From: Serratia fonticola | GTDB taxonomy: Bacteria; Pseudomonadota; Gammaproteobacteria; Enterobacterales; Enterobacteriaceae | NCBI RefSeq assembly: GCF_006715025.1 | Contig: NZ_VFMK01000001.1 | Location: forward strand, 4,526,001-4,590,000 | Direction of reading: 5' to 3' | DNA length: 64,000 nt | Shown here: positions 34,433 to 43,709 of the stretch, piece by piece | How the letters are laid out: each line of letters starts with the position of its first letter | How positions within the stretch are numbered: position 1 is the first letter of the stretch | Notes under the pieces: generated by a model | Databases searched by the model: none | Told to the model about the DNA's origin: nothing | What the model saw: the letters and a program-made list of their open reading frames with translations, nothing else | Position numbers and translations under genes: made by a program

Positions 34433-35566
34433 TCAATCATGCATCAGCATACCAATATACAGCTGTAATACGTCTGCTAACTGGTTGATCTTCAGACCGG
34501 TATGCTTTTCGATACTCTGCAGGCGATAACGCAACGTATTAACGTGAATATGCAATTGTGCAGCCGTCTTGGTCTGATCGCCATTGTGCTGAAGGTATTG
34601 GCGTAGCGTATTTCTCAACACGCCTTTTTCATCTTGAGCACTCAAGCGGTGCCAAGGACGAGAAAGCTCTTGCGCACGCCAATCTTCACCTAAATCGCAC
34701 AGCAAAGACGGTAGCGGATAATCATGATAAAACAGCAGGTGTTGCTGCCATTTGAGGCGACGAGCCAGGGTTTGCGCCGCTCGCGCCGTCTGGATGGAAC
34801 GATGTATCCCCTCTTCACCGGTAAAAAAGCCCCCCACGATCAAGCGCAGATTAAACCGTTTCTGAAGTTCATGTTGTAGATGCTGCGCCTGCTTACGCTC
34901 CTGCTGCGCGTCCCATATTCCCTGTTTCAGGCAGGCAGGCCGCAACAGGACCAGCTCATTGAAGCTGGTCATGGCAATTAATGCTTCCCGCTGGCTACTT
35001 TCTAACTCCGCCAGCAACCCCCTCAGCAGCTGCGGTTGGGGTTCATTGAGTTCCACAATCCAGACAATGCGCGGCTGTTGCAGATCCAGCCCCAGATAGG
35101 CGGCCATTTCCTCTCGCGAACCCGGCTCACTTTGCCCTTGCAACAGTTGGTTGGCCAACTCTTCCCGGTAGCGTTTCTCCCATTGGTGCTGATCAAGCAT
35201 CGCGGCCTGTTCCAGCATCAGTTCCGCCGCCATTTTCACCAGTTCACCGTAGGCACGCACCTGTGCCGGATCGCCGGAAATGCCAATAGCCCCGATCAGT
35301 TGGTTGCGAAAACTGAACGGCAGATTGATGCCGGGCTGAACGCCTCTCAGGTTTCGCGCGGTGGCCTCATCAATTTCCACAACTCGGTTTTCGGTCAAGG
35401 CCAATACCGCTCCTTCATGACGCTCATAAAGACGAGAAGCATTGCCGGAAGCAATAATGACGCCATTGCTGTCCATCACATTGACTGAATGATGAATAAT
35501 GCTCATCGCGCGCTGTACGATCTGACGCGCGGTTGCCTCTTCCAGAAAATTTGTCTGCCTGATCAT
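34433..35566 (-). CDS. cdaR: CdaR-family sugar-diacid/glycerate regulator
   Basis: A 377-residue regulator of the CdaR family. The N-terminal diacid-recognition domain (RQIVQRAMSIIHHSVNVMDS, GVQPGINLPFSFRNQLIGAI, EMMLEQ-like AELMLEQAAML) is followed by a GGDEF-like central region and the C-terminal PucR/CdaR helix-turn-helix (KTAAQLHIHVNTLRYRLQSI). In E. coli CdaR activates glucarate, galactarate and glycerate genes. The frame is open to 35635; GGGAAGAA before the ATG at 35566 favours this start. It lies upstream of glxK, implying glycerate-responsive control of that gene. Confidence 0.85.
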   Translation of the reverse strand: MIRQTNFLEEATARQIVQRAMSIIHHSVNVMDSNGVIIASGNASRLYERHEGAVLALTENRVVEIDEATARNLRGVQPGINLPFSFRNQLIGAIGISGDPAQVRAYGELVKMAAELMLEQAAMLDQHQWEKRYREELANQLLQGQSEPGSREEMAAYLGLDLQQPRIVWIVELNEPQPQLLRGLLAELESSQREALIAMTSFNELVLLRPACLKQGIWDAQQERKQAQHLQHELQKRFNLRLIVGGFFTGEEGIHRSIQTARAAQTLARRLKWQQHLLFYHDYPLPSLLCDLGEDWRAQELSRPWHRLSAQDEKGVLRNTLRQYLQHNGDQTKTAAQLHIHVNTLRYRLQSIEKHTGLKINQLADVLQLYIGMLMHD

Positions 35567-35641
35567 GCGCTTCTTCCCATCGGCTGAAACAGTGGCCATC
35601 TGCGGCATACCGTAAGGATCTATGGAGCCAGTCAAAAAAGC

Positions 35642-35671
35642 AAAAAAAAACGCCGGGCGTCAGGCCCAGCG
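35642..35671 (-). terminator. adk terminator
   Basis: On the minus strand CGCTGGGC, a 5-base loop and GCCCGGCG (one G-T pair) are followed by nine T. A strong rho-independent terminator directly after adk. Confidence 0.9.
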
Positions 35672-35694
35672 CTTTCCAGAACGATAAAAACCGA

Positions 35695-36339
35695 TCAACC
35701 CAGAATGGTCGCCAGTTCAGCGCTCACTTCGGATACTTTCCGGGTACCATTGATTTTATGGTATTCCGTATTACCGGCATCAGCTTCTTTACGATAGTAG
35801 GACACCAGCGGCGCGGTCATCTGATGGTATTCCACCAGGCGCTTACGCACGGTCTCTTCCTGATCGTCTTTACGGGTGGTCAGTTCTTCGCCCGTGACGT
35901 CGTCTTTGCCTTCCACCTTCGGTGGGTTGAATTTGATGTGGTACACACGGCCAGATGGCGCATGCACACGACGACCAACGATGCGATCGACAATCAGCTC
36001 GTCCGGCACGTCAAACTCCAGCACGTAATCTACGTTGATGCCAGCTTCTTTCATCGCGTCTGCCTGCGGAATAGTACGCGGGAAACCGTCCAGCAGGAAA
36101 CCATTACGGCAATCTTCCTGGGTGATGCGCTCTTTAACCAACGCAATAACCAGCTCGTCGGTGACCAGCTTGCCAGCATCCATGATTTCTTTCGCCTGCT
36201 TGCCCAGCTCAGTACCGGCCTTCACGGCTGCACGCAACATGTCACCGGTGGAGATTTGCGGAATGCCGTATTTCTCCATGATGAATTGAGCCTGAGTACC
36301 TTTACCAGCGCCCGGAGCGCCCAGCAGAATGATACGCAT
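35695..36339 (-). CDS. adk: Adenylate kinase Adk
   Basis: A 214-residue enzyme identical in length to E. coli Adk; it interconverts ATP + AMP with 2 ADP. The P-loop GAPGAGKGTQAQ (about 7-18), the AMP-binding ISTGDMLRAAVKAGTELG, LLDGFPRTIPQADAM and the LID region RRVHAPSGRVYHIKFNPPK, VEGKDDVTGE are all present. It is monocistronic with its own strong terminator and lies next to htpG, as in E. coli. Confidence 0.97.
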   Translation of the reverse strand: MRIILLGAPGAGKGTQAQFIMEKYGIPQISTGDMLRAAVKAGTELGKQAKEIMDAGKLVTDELVIALVKERITQEDCRNGFLLDGFPRTIPQADAMKEAGINVDYVLEFDVPDELIVDRIVGRRVHAPSGRVYHIKFNPPKVEGKDDVTGEELTTRKDDQEETVRKRLVEYHQMTAPLVSYYRKEADAGNTEYHKINGTRKVSEVSAELATILG

Positions 36340-36624
36340 TGCGTAAATCCCCTTGCTATGAATTTCCCCTCACTCCAGGCAGCACCCCGTCGTCTTCCAA
36401 GCCGTAACTTGAAATCCATAGGGTTTTAGCCTGGAGTCAATCGGGTTTAAGTTTTTATAAAATTGCGAAAACACTCAACCTTACCATTTCTGGGGGGGAG
36501 GGCTCAAGGTCGCAGAAGGAAATCGATTGCGGGTAAAGCGGGCTGAAACGAGGCAAGTTGAAAAAAAAATGGGGCAAAAAGGAATAAGCCCCTGACCAGA
36601 CGATCGGGGGCTTATCAGGGGGTT
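36340..36624. repeat. htpG-adk gap with short ERIC-like palindrome
   Basis: The adk promoter region. At 36386-36426 the outer arms of the ERIC-like family occur back to back (CCCCGTCGTCTTCCAAGC, then CTTGAAATCCATAGGG), without the central part seen in the full copies at 38521 and 47378. The htpG terminator occupies the left end. No gene. Confidence 0.6.
36575..36615 (-). terminator. htpG terminator
   Basis: On the minus strand ATAAGCCCC (36615-36607) pairs with GGGGCTTAT (36592-36584), followed by TCCTTTTTG. The stem is 9 bp with a 14-base loop. Confidence 0.7.
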
Positions 36625-38496
36625 TTAAGCAGACAACAGCTTATTCATACGGCGAATAAACTGGTTTGGATCCTCCAGCGTGCCGCGTTCCGCCAGCAAC
36701 GCCTGATCCAACAGCAGATCGATCCACTCGGCAAATTGTTCGTTATCGCCCACATCAGATGCGCGTTTAACCAACGCATGTTCCGGGTTCAACTCGAAGA
36801 TATACTTCACTTCCGGCGCGGGTTGCCCTGCAGCGGCAAACAGTTTGGCCATCTGAGTGCTCATTTCATCCGCATCGGTGGTGACAATCGCTGGCGTGTC
36901 CGTCAAACGATGCGTCAAACGCACATCTTTCACACGCTCGCCCAGCAGCGTCTTAACCCGCTCGATAAACGGCTCCAGCTGTTTCTCAGCTTCTTTCTGC
37001 TCTTCGGTTTCATCTGCCAGTTTGTCCAAGGCTTCATCCGCCTTGCTGACCGACTGGAACATCTTGCCGTCGAATTCAGTCAGGTAGCTCATCATCCACT
37101 CGTCAATACGATCGGAAAGCAGCAGCACCTCTATGCCTTTCTTGCGGAACAGCTCCAGATGTGGACTGCTCTTGGCGGCGGCATAACTGTCGGCGGTGAT
37201 GTAGTAAATCTTCTCCTGGCCTTCGGTCATACGGCCTACATACTCTTCCAGCGAAACAGTCTGCGCCGAGCTGTCGGTATGCGTTGAAGCAAAACGCAGC
37301 AGTTTGGCGATAGTTTCTTTGTTGCTACCGTCTTCCGCTGGCCCTTCTTTCAACACCATGCCGAATTGCTGCCAGAATTTCTGATAGGCTTCCGCATCGT
37401 CTTTCGCCAGCTTTTCCAGCATCTGCAACACACGTTTGGTCAATGCGCCACGCAGGCTCTGCGTCACCCGGCTGTCCTGCAGAATTTCACGAGAAACGTT
37501 CAACGGCAGATCGTTGGAATCGATCAAACCACGGACAAAGCGCAGGTAATTCGGCATGAACTGCTCTGCGTCGTCCATGATAAACACGCGCTGGACATAC
37601 AATTTCAAGCCGTGTTTGTGATCGCGATTCCACATATCCCACGGCGCCTGTGCCGGGATATATAGCAGGCTGGTGTATTCCTGCTTACCTTCAACCCGGT
37701 TGTGGCTCCAGCTCAGCGGGTCGGTAAAATCATGAGCGATGTGCTTATAGAACTCTTTGTACTCTTCATCGGTCACGTCTGATTTGCTGCGAGTCCACAG
37801 AGCCTGCGCCTTGTTGATTTTCTCCCAGCTGACGGTACCGTCTTCTTCGTTCTTGGTCTCGATCTCTACCGGCAGGGCAATGTGATCGGAGTATTTACCA
37901 ATCACGGAACGCAGACGCCAGCCGTCAAGGTATTCGTCTTCGCCTTCACGCAGATGCAGCGTGATTTCGGTACCGCGATCGGCTTTGCTGATATCGGCGA
38001 TGGTGTAATCCCCTTCACCGGCAGACTCCCAGAACACGCCGTCATCCGCCGCAGCACCGGCTGCGCGGGTACGTACAGTGACTTTATCCGCCACAATGAA
38101 TGCCGAGTAGAAGCCCACACCAAACTGACCAATCAGTTGGCTGTCTTTAGCCTGATCTGAACCGATAGACTCCAGGAAGGCTTTGGTACCTGACTTGGCA
38201 ATCGTACCCAGGTTTTCAATCACTTCCTCGCGGTTCATGCCAATGCCGTTATCGGCAATGGTCAACGTGCGCTTCTCTTTGTCGAAAGAAAGGCGTACAC
38301 GCAGCTCACCATCACCTTCGTACAATTCCGGCTGGGAAAGGGCGCGGAAACGCAGTTTGTCAGCGGCATCGGAGGCGTTGGAGATCAGCTCACGCAGGAA
38401 GATTTCTTTGTTGGAGTACAGCGAATGAATCATCAAATGAAGCAGTTGTTTAACTTCAGACTGGAACCCACGGGTTTCTTGACCTTTCATACTCAT
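36625..38496 (-). CDS. htpG: Hsp90-family chaperone HtpG
   Basis: A 623-residue bacterial Hsp90. The GHKL ATPase domain shows LRELISNASDAADKLRFRAL, IADNGIGMNREEVIENLGTI, SGTKAFLES and GQFGVGFYSAFIVADKV. The middle domain has LYVQRVFIMDDAEQFMPNYL and LPLNVSREILQDS, and the C-terminal dimerisation part is present. GAGG 6 bases before the ATG at 38496 favours MSMKGQ over the ATG two codons later. Family knowledge places it in heat-shock control; no sigma-32 promoter was identified with certainty. An ERIC-like repeat lies just upstream. Confidence 0.96.
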   Translation of the reverse strand: MSMKGQETRGFQSEVKQLLHLMIHSLYSNKEIFLRELISNASDAADKLRFRALSQPELYEGDGELRVRLSFDKEKRTLTIADNGIGMNREEVIENLGTIAKSGTKAFLESIGSDQAKDSQLIGQFGVGFYSAFIVADKVTVRTRAAGAAADDGVFWESAGEGDYTIADISKADRGTEITLHLREGEDEYLDGWRLRSVIGKYSDHIALPVEIETKNEEDGTVSWEKINKAQALWTRSKSDVTDEEYKEFYKHIAHDFTDPLSWSHNRVEGKQEYTSLLYIPAQAPWDMWNRDHKHGLKLYVQRVFIMDDAEQFMPNYLRFVRGLIDSNDLPLNVSREILQDSRVTQSLRGALTKRVLQMLEKLAKDDAEAYQKFWQQFGMVLKEGPAEDGSNKETIAKLLRFASTHTDSSAQTVSLEEYVGRMTEGQEKIYYITADSYAAAKSSPHLELFRKKGIEVLLLSDRIDEWMMSYLTEFDGKMFQSVSKADEALDKLADETEEQKEAEKQLEPFIERVKTLLGERVKDVRLTHRLTDTPAIVTTDADEMSTQMAKLFAAAGQPAPEVKYIFELNPEHALVKRASDVGDNEQFAEWIDLLLDQALLAERGTLEDPNQFIRRMNKLLSA

Positions 38497-38520
38497 TGAT
38501 TACCTCAATAGCCAGTAATG

Positions 38521-38643
38521 TTATACCCAATGAATTTCAAGTTGTGGCGAGGCGACCAGCTCGTAAGCCCCCAGAAACCGAGTTCAGCTCAGTGACTGGG
38601 ATGAGGCCTGCAACGCCACAGCTTGAAAGGCGAAGGGATATGA
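38521..38643. repeat. ERIC-like imperfect palindrome (copy between recR and htpG)
   Basis: A 123-bp imperfect palindrome. The left arm TTATACCCAATGAATTTCAA plus GTTGTGGCG is answered by the inverted right arm CGCCACAGCTTGAAAGG, ending GGGATATGA. The centre contains CAGTGACTGGGATGAG, close to the ERIC core. It is non-coding and lies between recR and htpG, upstream of htpG on its coding strand. Confidence 0.75.
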
Positions 38644-38754
38644 CCAAATCGAACAATGAGCATTAGGTGGGGTTAACCCTGAGGTTTTTCAAGCGGCTGG
38701 CGGGGAATTTTTTGTGAAGTGAATACGGGGCAACGCATTGCCCCGAGAGATTCA

Positions 38755-39360
38755 TCAGAACTTGATAGCGTGGCGCCCGGCTAATGAGTGCGACAGCGTA
38801 GTGCCATCTACCATCTCCAGTTCCCCACCCACCGGCACGCCGTGGGCAATACGGCTAGCAAGTACGCCATATTGGCCGCACATTTCAGCGATGTAGTTGG
38901 CCGTTGCATCACCTTCCACCGTCGGGTTGGTCGCCAGGATCACTTCGGTGATGGTTTCCTTTTCCAGCCGTTGCTCCAGCCGATCCAGGCCAATATCACC
39001 CGGGCCGATACCATCGAGCGGCGACAGATGCCCCATCAACACAAAATAGCGCCCGGCAAATTGCCCGGTCTGCTCTATGGCATGGATATCCGCCGGGCTC
39101 TCCACCACGCAGATCTGGCCGTTTTGCTGACGGCGCGGATTATTGCAGATAGTGCAGATATCCTGCTCGGTGAAAGTCCGGCAATCAGAACAGTGACCGA
39201 TTTCCGACATGGCTCGGGTCAGCGCCTGTGCCAGTCGCATTCCGCCGCTACGATCGCGCTGCAGCAACTGAAATGCCATGCGCTGCGCTGACTTGGGGCC
39301 AACGCCCGGCAGGCAGCGCAGCGCTTCCATCAATGACTCAAGGAGCGGGCTGGTTTGCAT
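38755..39360 (-). CDS. recR: Recombination protein RecR
   Basis: A 201-residue protein acting with RecF/RecO to load RecA at gaps. The N-terminal HhH (EALRCLPGVGPKSAQRMAFQ), the four-Cys zinc finger (CSDCRTFTEQDICTIC), the Toprim domain (ICVVESPADIHAIEQTGQFA) and the Walker-like C-terminus (THSLAGRHAIKF-like SHSLAGRHAIKF) are visible. Its ATG overlaps the ybaB stop by one base (TGATG), so it is coupled in the dnaX-ybaB-recR operon. Confidence 0.96.
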   Translation of the reverse strand: MQTSPLLESLMEALRCLPGVGPKSAQRMAFQLLQRDRSGGMRLAQALTRAMSEIGHCSDCRTFTEQDICTICNNPRRQQNGQICVVESPADIHAIEQTGQFAGRYFVLMGHLSPLDGIGPGDIGLDRLEQRLEKETITEVILATNPTVEGDATANYIAEMCGQYGVLASRIAHGVPVGGELEMVDGTTLSHSLAGRHAIKF

Positions 39361-39689
39361 CAGAACGGCATCTTAAAGCCAGGCGGCAACTGCATCCCAT
39401 TGGAAACAGACGCCATCTTCTCTTTCTGGGTTTCTTCAATGCGGCGCGCAGCATCATTGAACGCAGCGGCAATCAGATCTTCCAGCATCTCTTTGTCGTC
39501 TTCCATCAGGCTAGGATCGATTTCCACACGGCGGCAGTTGTGCGCACCGTTGATGGTCACTTTCACCAGGCCAGCGCCGGATTCGCCAGTTACTTCCAAT
39601 TTGGCGACTTCTTCCTGCATCTGCTGCATTTTTTCCTGCATTTGCTGGGCTTGCTTCATCAGGTTACCCAGACCGCCTTTACCAAACAT
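39360..39689 (-). CDS. ybaB: Nucleoid-associated protein YbaB
   Basis: A 109-residue YbaB/EbfC family DNA-binding protein, the same length as in E. coli: GKGGLGNLMKQAQQMQEKMQ, then a Gln/Met-rich helix, KVTINGAHNCRRVEIDPSLM and the C-terminal MQLPPGFKMPF. It is known to form tweezer-like dimers. It lies between dnaX and recR in one operon and overlaps recR by one base. Confidence 0.96.
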   Translation of the reverse strand: MFGKGGLGNLMKQAQQMQEKMQQMQEEVAKLEVTGESGAGLVKVTINGAHNCRRVEIDPSLMEDDKEMLEDLIAAAFNDAARRIEETQKEKMASVSNGMQLPPGFKMPF

Positions 39690-39729
39690 AGTCGTCTCTC
39701 ATAGCATTGGCCGCGCACGGTGCGCCGCG

Positions 39730-41691
39730 TTAAATTGGGCGAATACTCTCTTCGTCCAGATCTGCGTCGAAAAATCGGCACAGCGTCTGAATATGGGTAT
39801 CCGCAACGATGGACTGGCGAGCCTGCGCCAGTTTTTCTTCATAAATGGCTTGCCGCCACTCCAGCGGAGTCCGCTCCGCCGGATTATCGTCTTCCACCAC
39901 GGTGAGTTCAACCGTGCTACCTGCTAACTCACTGAGTGCTTCCGCCAGCGTCTTCTGCGCCGAAGGCGAATTCAGATGACGCTGCGAAGAGCGCAGGTGG
40001 AGACAAATGTTACCCGGTGCCAGCTGTTCTTTAAAAGCATTCAATGCCAGTTGCTGCACCAGTTTCGGTATTTTCAGTTGGTCGATTTCCGCCGCCCATG
40101 GATCGCGTTCGATGGACTCAACCACCAGTTTAGCTGATAACTCAGGCGTCTTTTCATGCTCGAGCGCCGTGCGTAGTGCTTTTGGCGTTGCCAGCGGTTC
40201 CGGGGCCGCTTCAGGTTCGGTTTGCGCACGCCAGCGATAGGCTTCCGGTTTGGCCGGTTTTTCTGCCACGATCTTTTCAGCCTGACGCTTCTGACTGCGC
40301 TCAGTCACTGACGCTAAACGCTCCAGCGCCGAGTTTGCCGGCCGCGCTTTTCCTGGCGCCGCCGGCTCATTCTTTTTTGGTGTGGATGCCCCCTGTTGCC
40401 GCAGCAACTGGGTACGCGCTTTCAATAATTGCGCGGTGGCATCCGGTAAATTCGTCTGTTGGCTGTTCTGTGGCGATGCCGCCTGCCCTAACGGCGGCGG
40501 TGTATCGGGGTAATAAGGCTGCGATGTGGCGGCCTGATGACCCTGCACTGGCGCGATCGGCGTTGGGGCCACCTGAACCATGGCAACCGGCTCCGGGATC
40601 ACCGCCTTCGGATGAAACGCCAGTGCCCGCAGTAGGGTCATCTCAACCCCCATACGACGATCCGGTGCATAGGCCAGTTCTTTACGGCCAATCAGCAAGG
40701 TCTGATAATAAAGTTGCACGTCCGCCGGGGGTAAGGTGCGAGCCAGTTCACGTAACCGCTGCTCAATGGCTGCGTATTGGTTATCCAGTACCGAGGGCAG
40801 CAACTGTACCATGGCAATGCGATGCAGCAGCGCCAAGGTTTCCGCCAGCAGGCTCTCCCAATCCACGCCACGTGACGCGGCCTGGGCAACCTGAGCCATG
40901 ACTTTTTCGCCGTCTGCGCTCACTAAGGCTTCCAGAATCGCCAGAGGCTGCTCATCATCCAACGTCCCCAGCATCTGGCTGACGGTAGAGGTAGTCACCT
41001 GCCCTTCGCCCATGGCAATCGCCTGATCGGTCAGGCTTAAGGCATCACGCATACTGCCATCGGCGGCGCGTGCCAACAGTTGCAACGCGCGGGCATCACT
41101 GGTGATGTGTTCCGCCTGCAGGATGGTTTCCAGCTGAGTACGGATCTGCTCAACGTCCATCGCTTTCAGATGGAATTGCAGGCAACGGGAGAGAATAGTG
41201 ACCGGCAGTTTCTGCGGATCGGTGGTGGCCAGCAGGAATTTGACGTGTGCAGGCGGCTCTTCCAGCGTTTTCAGCAACGCATTGAAGCTGTGGCGGGAGA
41301 GCATGTGAACTTCGTCGATCAGGTAAACCTTGAAACGACCACGCGCTGGAGCATATTGCACGTTATCCAGCAGGTCACGGGTATCTTCCACCTTGGTTCT
41401 GGACGCGGCGTCAATCTCGATCAGATCGACAAAGCGCCCCTGCTCAATCTCGCGGCAGTTATCGCATTGGCCGCACGGTGTGGCAGTGATGCCCGTTTCA
41501 CAGTTCAGGCCTTTGGCCAGCAAACGCGCGATGGTGGTTTTCCCCACGCCACGTGTGCCCGAAAACAGATAGGCGTGATGGATCCGCCCAAGTTTTAGGC
41601 CATTAGCCAGCGCCGTCAGGACATGTTCTTGTCCGACAACATCTGCAAAGGTTTGAGGACGCCACTTACGGGCTAGAACCTGGTAGCTCAT
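39730..41691 (-). CDS. dnaX: DNA polymerase III tau/gamma subunits DnaX
   Basis: A 653-residue clamp-loader ATPase (E. coli tau is 643). Walker A is FSGTRGVGKTTIARLLAKGL, the zinc module CETGITATPCGQCDNC follows, then Walker B (VYLIDEVHML) and the SRC box (TILSRCLQF). Domains III-V extend to the C-terminal polymerase/helicase-binding part unique to tau. A programmed frameshift site at 40372-40378 would give a 441-residue gamma. It heads the dnaX-ybaB-recR operon. Confidence 0.97.
   Translation of the reverse strand: MSYQVLARKWRPQTFADVVGQEHVLTALANGLKLGRIHHAYLFSGTRGVGKTTIARLLAKGLNCETGITATPCGQCDNCREIEQGRFVDLIEIDAASRTKVEDTRDLLDNVQYAPARGRFKVYLIDEVHMLSRHSFNALLKTLEEPPAHVKFLLATTDPQKLPVTILSRCLQFHLKAMDVEQIRTQLETILQAEHITSDARALQLLARAADGSMRDALSLTDQAIAMGEGQVTTSTVSQMLGTLDDEQPLAILEALVSADGEKVMAQVAQAASRGVDWESLLAETLALLHRIAMVQLLPSVLDNQYAAIEQRLRELARTLPPADVQLYYQTLLIGRKELAYAPDRRMGVEMTLLRALAFHPKAVIPEPVAMVQVAPTPIAPVQGHQAATSQPYYPDTPPPLGQAASPQNSQQTNLPDATAQLLKARTQLLRQQGASTPKKNEPAAPGKARPANSALERLASVTERSQKRQAEKIVAEKPAKPEAYRWRAQTEPEAAPEPLATPKALRTALEHEKTPELSAKLVVESIERDPWAAEIDQLKIPKLVQQLALNAFKEQLAPGNICLHLRSSQRHLNSPSAQKTLAEALSELAGSTVELTVVEDDNPAERTPLEWRQAIYEEKLAQARQSIVADTHIQTLCRFFDADLDEESIRPI
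40367..40392 (-). promoter_or_regulatory. Programmed -1 frameshift signal in dnaX
   Basis: Read on the minus strand, A AAA AAG (40378-40372) spans codons 438-440. The -1 frame then reads GAA TGA (stop at 40369-40367), giving gamma of 441 residues ending in Glu, as in E. coli. An AGGGGG that can act as the upstream stimulatory Shine-Dalgarno-like element lies about 10 bases before the heptamer, and a GC-rich inverted repeat (GCCGGC...GCCGGC) follows. Confidence 0.9.
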
Positions 41692-41789
41692 TAATACCGG
41701 AGAAGTCGAGTAATCTGGAAGGTCATGCTAACACAGCCCCGCGGCAATCCGCGAGGCCGTTATGGTTTTCGCGATCGTACTGCTGTAGA

Positions 41790-42341
41790 TCAGTGGCCTG
41801 CGAAGTTAACCAGGCAATAGCAATCAATGCCCAGCGTGTTCAGGCGCGCTTCACCGCCGAGGTCGGGCAGGTTGATAATAAAGGCCGCATCTTTCACTTC
41901 CCCACCCAAACGGCGGATAAGCTTGGCAGTGGCCTCAATGGTGCCGCCGGTGGCCAGCAGATCGTCCACCACCAGCACGTTGTCACCCGCCGCGATAGCA
42001 TCGGTGTGAATTTCCAGTTTATCGGTGCCGTATTCCAGCTCATAGCTTTCGCTCAGGGTAGCCCGCGGCAATTTACCTGGCTTGCGTACCGGCACAAAAC
42101 CGACGCCCAGGGCCAGAGCAACTGGCGCACCGAACAGGAAACCTCGCGCTTCAGTACCGACCACTTTGGTGATGCCCGCATCACGGAAACGTTCAACCAA
42201 CAGTTCAATGCTGGAAGCATACGCCAGTGGGTTTTCCAACAGGCTGGTCACGTCACGGAACAGAATGCCTGGTTTCGGATAGTCAGGAATGGTTTTGATA
42301 CTGTCTTTAATATACTGAAGCTGCTGCGCAGTCGCGGTCAT
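41790..42341 (-). CDS. apt: Adenine phosphoribosyltransferase Apt
   Basis: A 183-residue protein, the E. coli length, that makes AMP from adenine and PRPP. Motifs: IPDYPKPGILFRDVTSLLEN, VVGTEARGFLFGAPVALALG, and the PRPP-binding VLVVDDLLATGGTIEATAKL. It lies upstream of dnaX on the same strand with 98 bases between. It connects to the purine theme of the window: adenine can be salvaged here or deaminated by Ade. Confidence 0.96.
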   Translation of the reverse strand: MTATAQQLQYIKDSIKTIPDYPKPGILFRDVTSLLENPLAYASSIELLVERFRDAGITKVVGTEARGFLFGAPVALALGVGFVPVRKPGKLPRATLSESYELEYGTDKLEIHTDAIAAGDNVLVVDDLLATGGTIEATAKLIRRLGGEVKDAAFIINLPDLGGEARLNTLGIDCYCLVNFAGH

Positions 42342-42488
42342 AGTTATTGCCTGATAAAACTACCTGATAACTTCCACGCAGGCCGTCAACTGCCCTGCCT
42401 TTAACAAGAAAATGGCGGGAGGAAACCTACGCACGAAAACGCCCAAATCTATGCAAAATGCGGGATAAATGCAACTGACACCGCACAA

Positions 42489-42869
42489 TCAGCGCTGTTT
42501 TTGTTGCGGCAGGTCAATAACCGGCAGACGCAACATGAAGGTGAGCAAAATAATCAGGATCGCCATCAGCACAGCGCGTACCCACCAGAGCTTTACCAGC
42601 CACAAAGAAACGGCAAACGTCAGTACGATCACCAACACCGCTTTCCACTTCACTCCCGGCGGTAACGCCTTGTGTTGCTGCCAATGGCGCAAATAAGAAC
42701 CAAACCAGGAACGGTACAACAACCAGTGGTGGAAACGCGGGGAGGAACGGGCAAAACACCAGGCGGCCAGCAACAGGAAAGGCGTGGTCGGCAATAAGGG
42801 CAGCACCACTCCCAACGTTGCCAGCCCCACCGCCAACCATCCTAGAATAATCAAAAGCCAACGCGTCAT
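42489..42869 (-). CDS. ybaN: Inner-membrane protein YbaN (DUF454)
   Basis: A 126-residue DUF454 protein collinear with E. coli YbaN. It has two hydrophobic regions (WLLIILGWLAVGLATLGVVL and the C-terminal VLVIVLTFAVSLWLV) and the family core LPTTPFLLLAAWCFARSSPR, FHHWLLYRSWFGSYL. Function unknown. The frame is open ten codons upstream (42899); GGGAGAAG before the ATG at 42869 and the E. coli length favour 42869. It is divergent from priC. Confidence 0.92.
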   Translation of the reverse strand: MTRWLLIILGWLAVGLATLGVVLPLLPTTPFLLLAAWCFARSSPRFHHWLLYRSWFGSYLRHWQQHKALPPGVKWKAVLVIVLTFAVSLWLVKLWWVRAVLMAILIILLTFMLRLPVIDLPQQKQR

Positions 42870-43018
42870 GCCGTTTCTTCTCCCACCGGTTTGGAGCACT
42901 TTAGCACTTTGCCGCCAACTTCAAAAACGCCCCAACCGGCCTGGGCGTATTTGTCACTTGTCTCATCGCGCTTTCACGGGCAAGCTTAGGCACAAACTGC
43001 TTTACCGAAGGATCCTCC

Positions 43019-43555
43019 GTGAGTACGCACCGTTTACTGCAGGCGCTTGAACAGCAGATAACCGCTTTAGCCAGCGAAATTCAGCCACAAGGTGATGTCC
43101 CGATCCCGCAAGCGCGGTTTGATATTGCACTTTTCTCTAACCACGGCACGCGGTTGCGGGATTATCTGGCCGAAGTACAAAAAAACTTTGCCCAGTTGCA
43201 AACGGCGGTCAAGGATAACCGAACCGCCCACGTCGCCTTTCTGGCGGAAAAGCTGGTGACCCAGCTCACCGCCTTGCAGCGTGAAATGGCCACCCTGGCA
43301 TTACGGCGCAAAAATCAGCCTAAGGAGACCGTGGATGTCGACCTGTATCATAAACTTGCCGAACATCAGGATTATGAACGCCGCCTGATCTCCATGATTG
43401 AGGATCGCGAGAATCTGCTAGGCCAACAAACCACGTTTGCGGCGCAAAAGAAATTGCAGCAGGAGTTGGCCGCAATCGAAGGCAGATTGGTACGCTGTCG
43501 GCAAGCATTAACGCGAATTGAGCGCAGCATCGAGCGAAAAGAAAACGGTTTTTGA
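43019..43555 (+). CDS. priC: Primosomal replication protein PriC
   Basis: A 178-residue protein of the PriC family, which restarts stalled forks by loading DnaB. It is largely helical and charged; conserved bits include ARFDIALFSNHGTRLRDYL, VAFLAEKLVTQLTALQREMA, LAEHQDYERRLISMIEDREN and EGRLVRCRQALTRIERSIE. The start is GTG at 43019, with AAGGA 6 bases upstream. It is divergent from ybaN and upstream of rsmS, the E. coli order. Confidence 0.92.
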   Translation: MSTHRLLQALEQQITALASEIQPQGDVPIPQARFDIALFSNHGTRLRDYLAEVQKNFAQLQTAVKDNRTAHVAFLAEKLVTQLTALQREMATLALRRKNQPKETVDVDLYHKLAEHQDYERRLISMIEDRENLLGQQTTFAAQKKLQQELAAIEGRLVRCRQALTRIERSIERKENGF

Positions 43556-43709
43556 AGATTTATCACATTATTTTAATGAATATTCCCCACCTCGCCGCAT
43601 GTTCACTATACTCTGCCCAAACAGGCGCGCACTCTTCTGCCCCCGGCCATCTTTGGTAACCGAGCCCTGAGGAAGAGAGTATCCACTCACTTACACAAAC
43701 GTTGGACTT

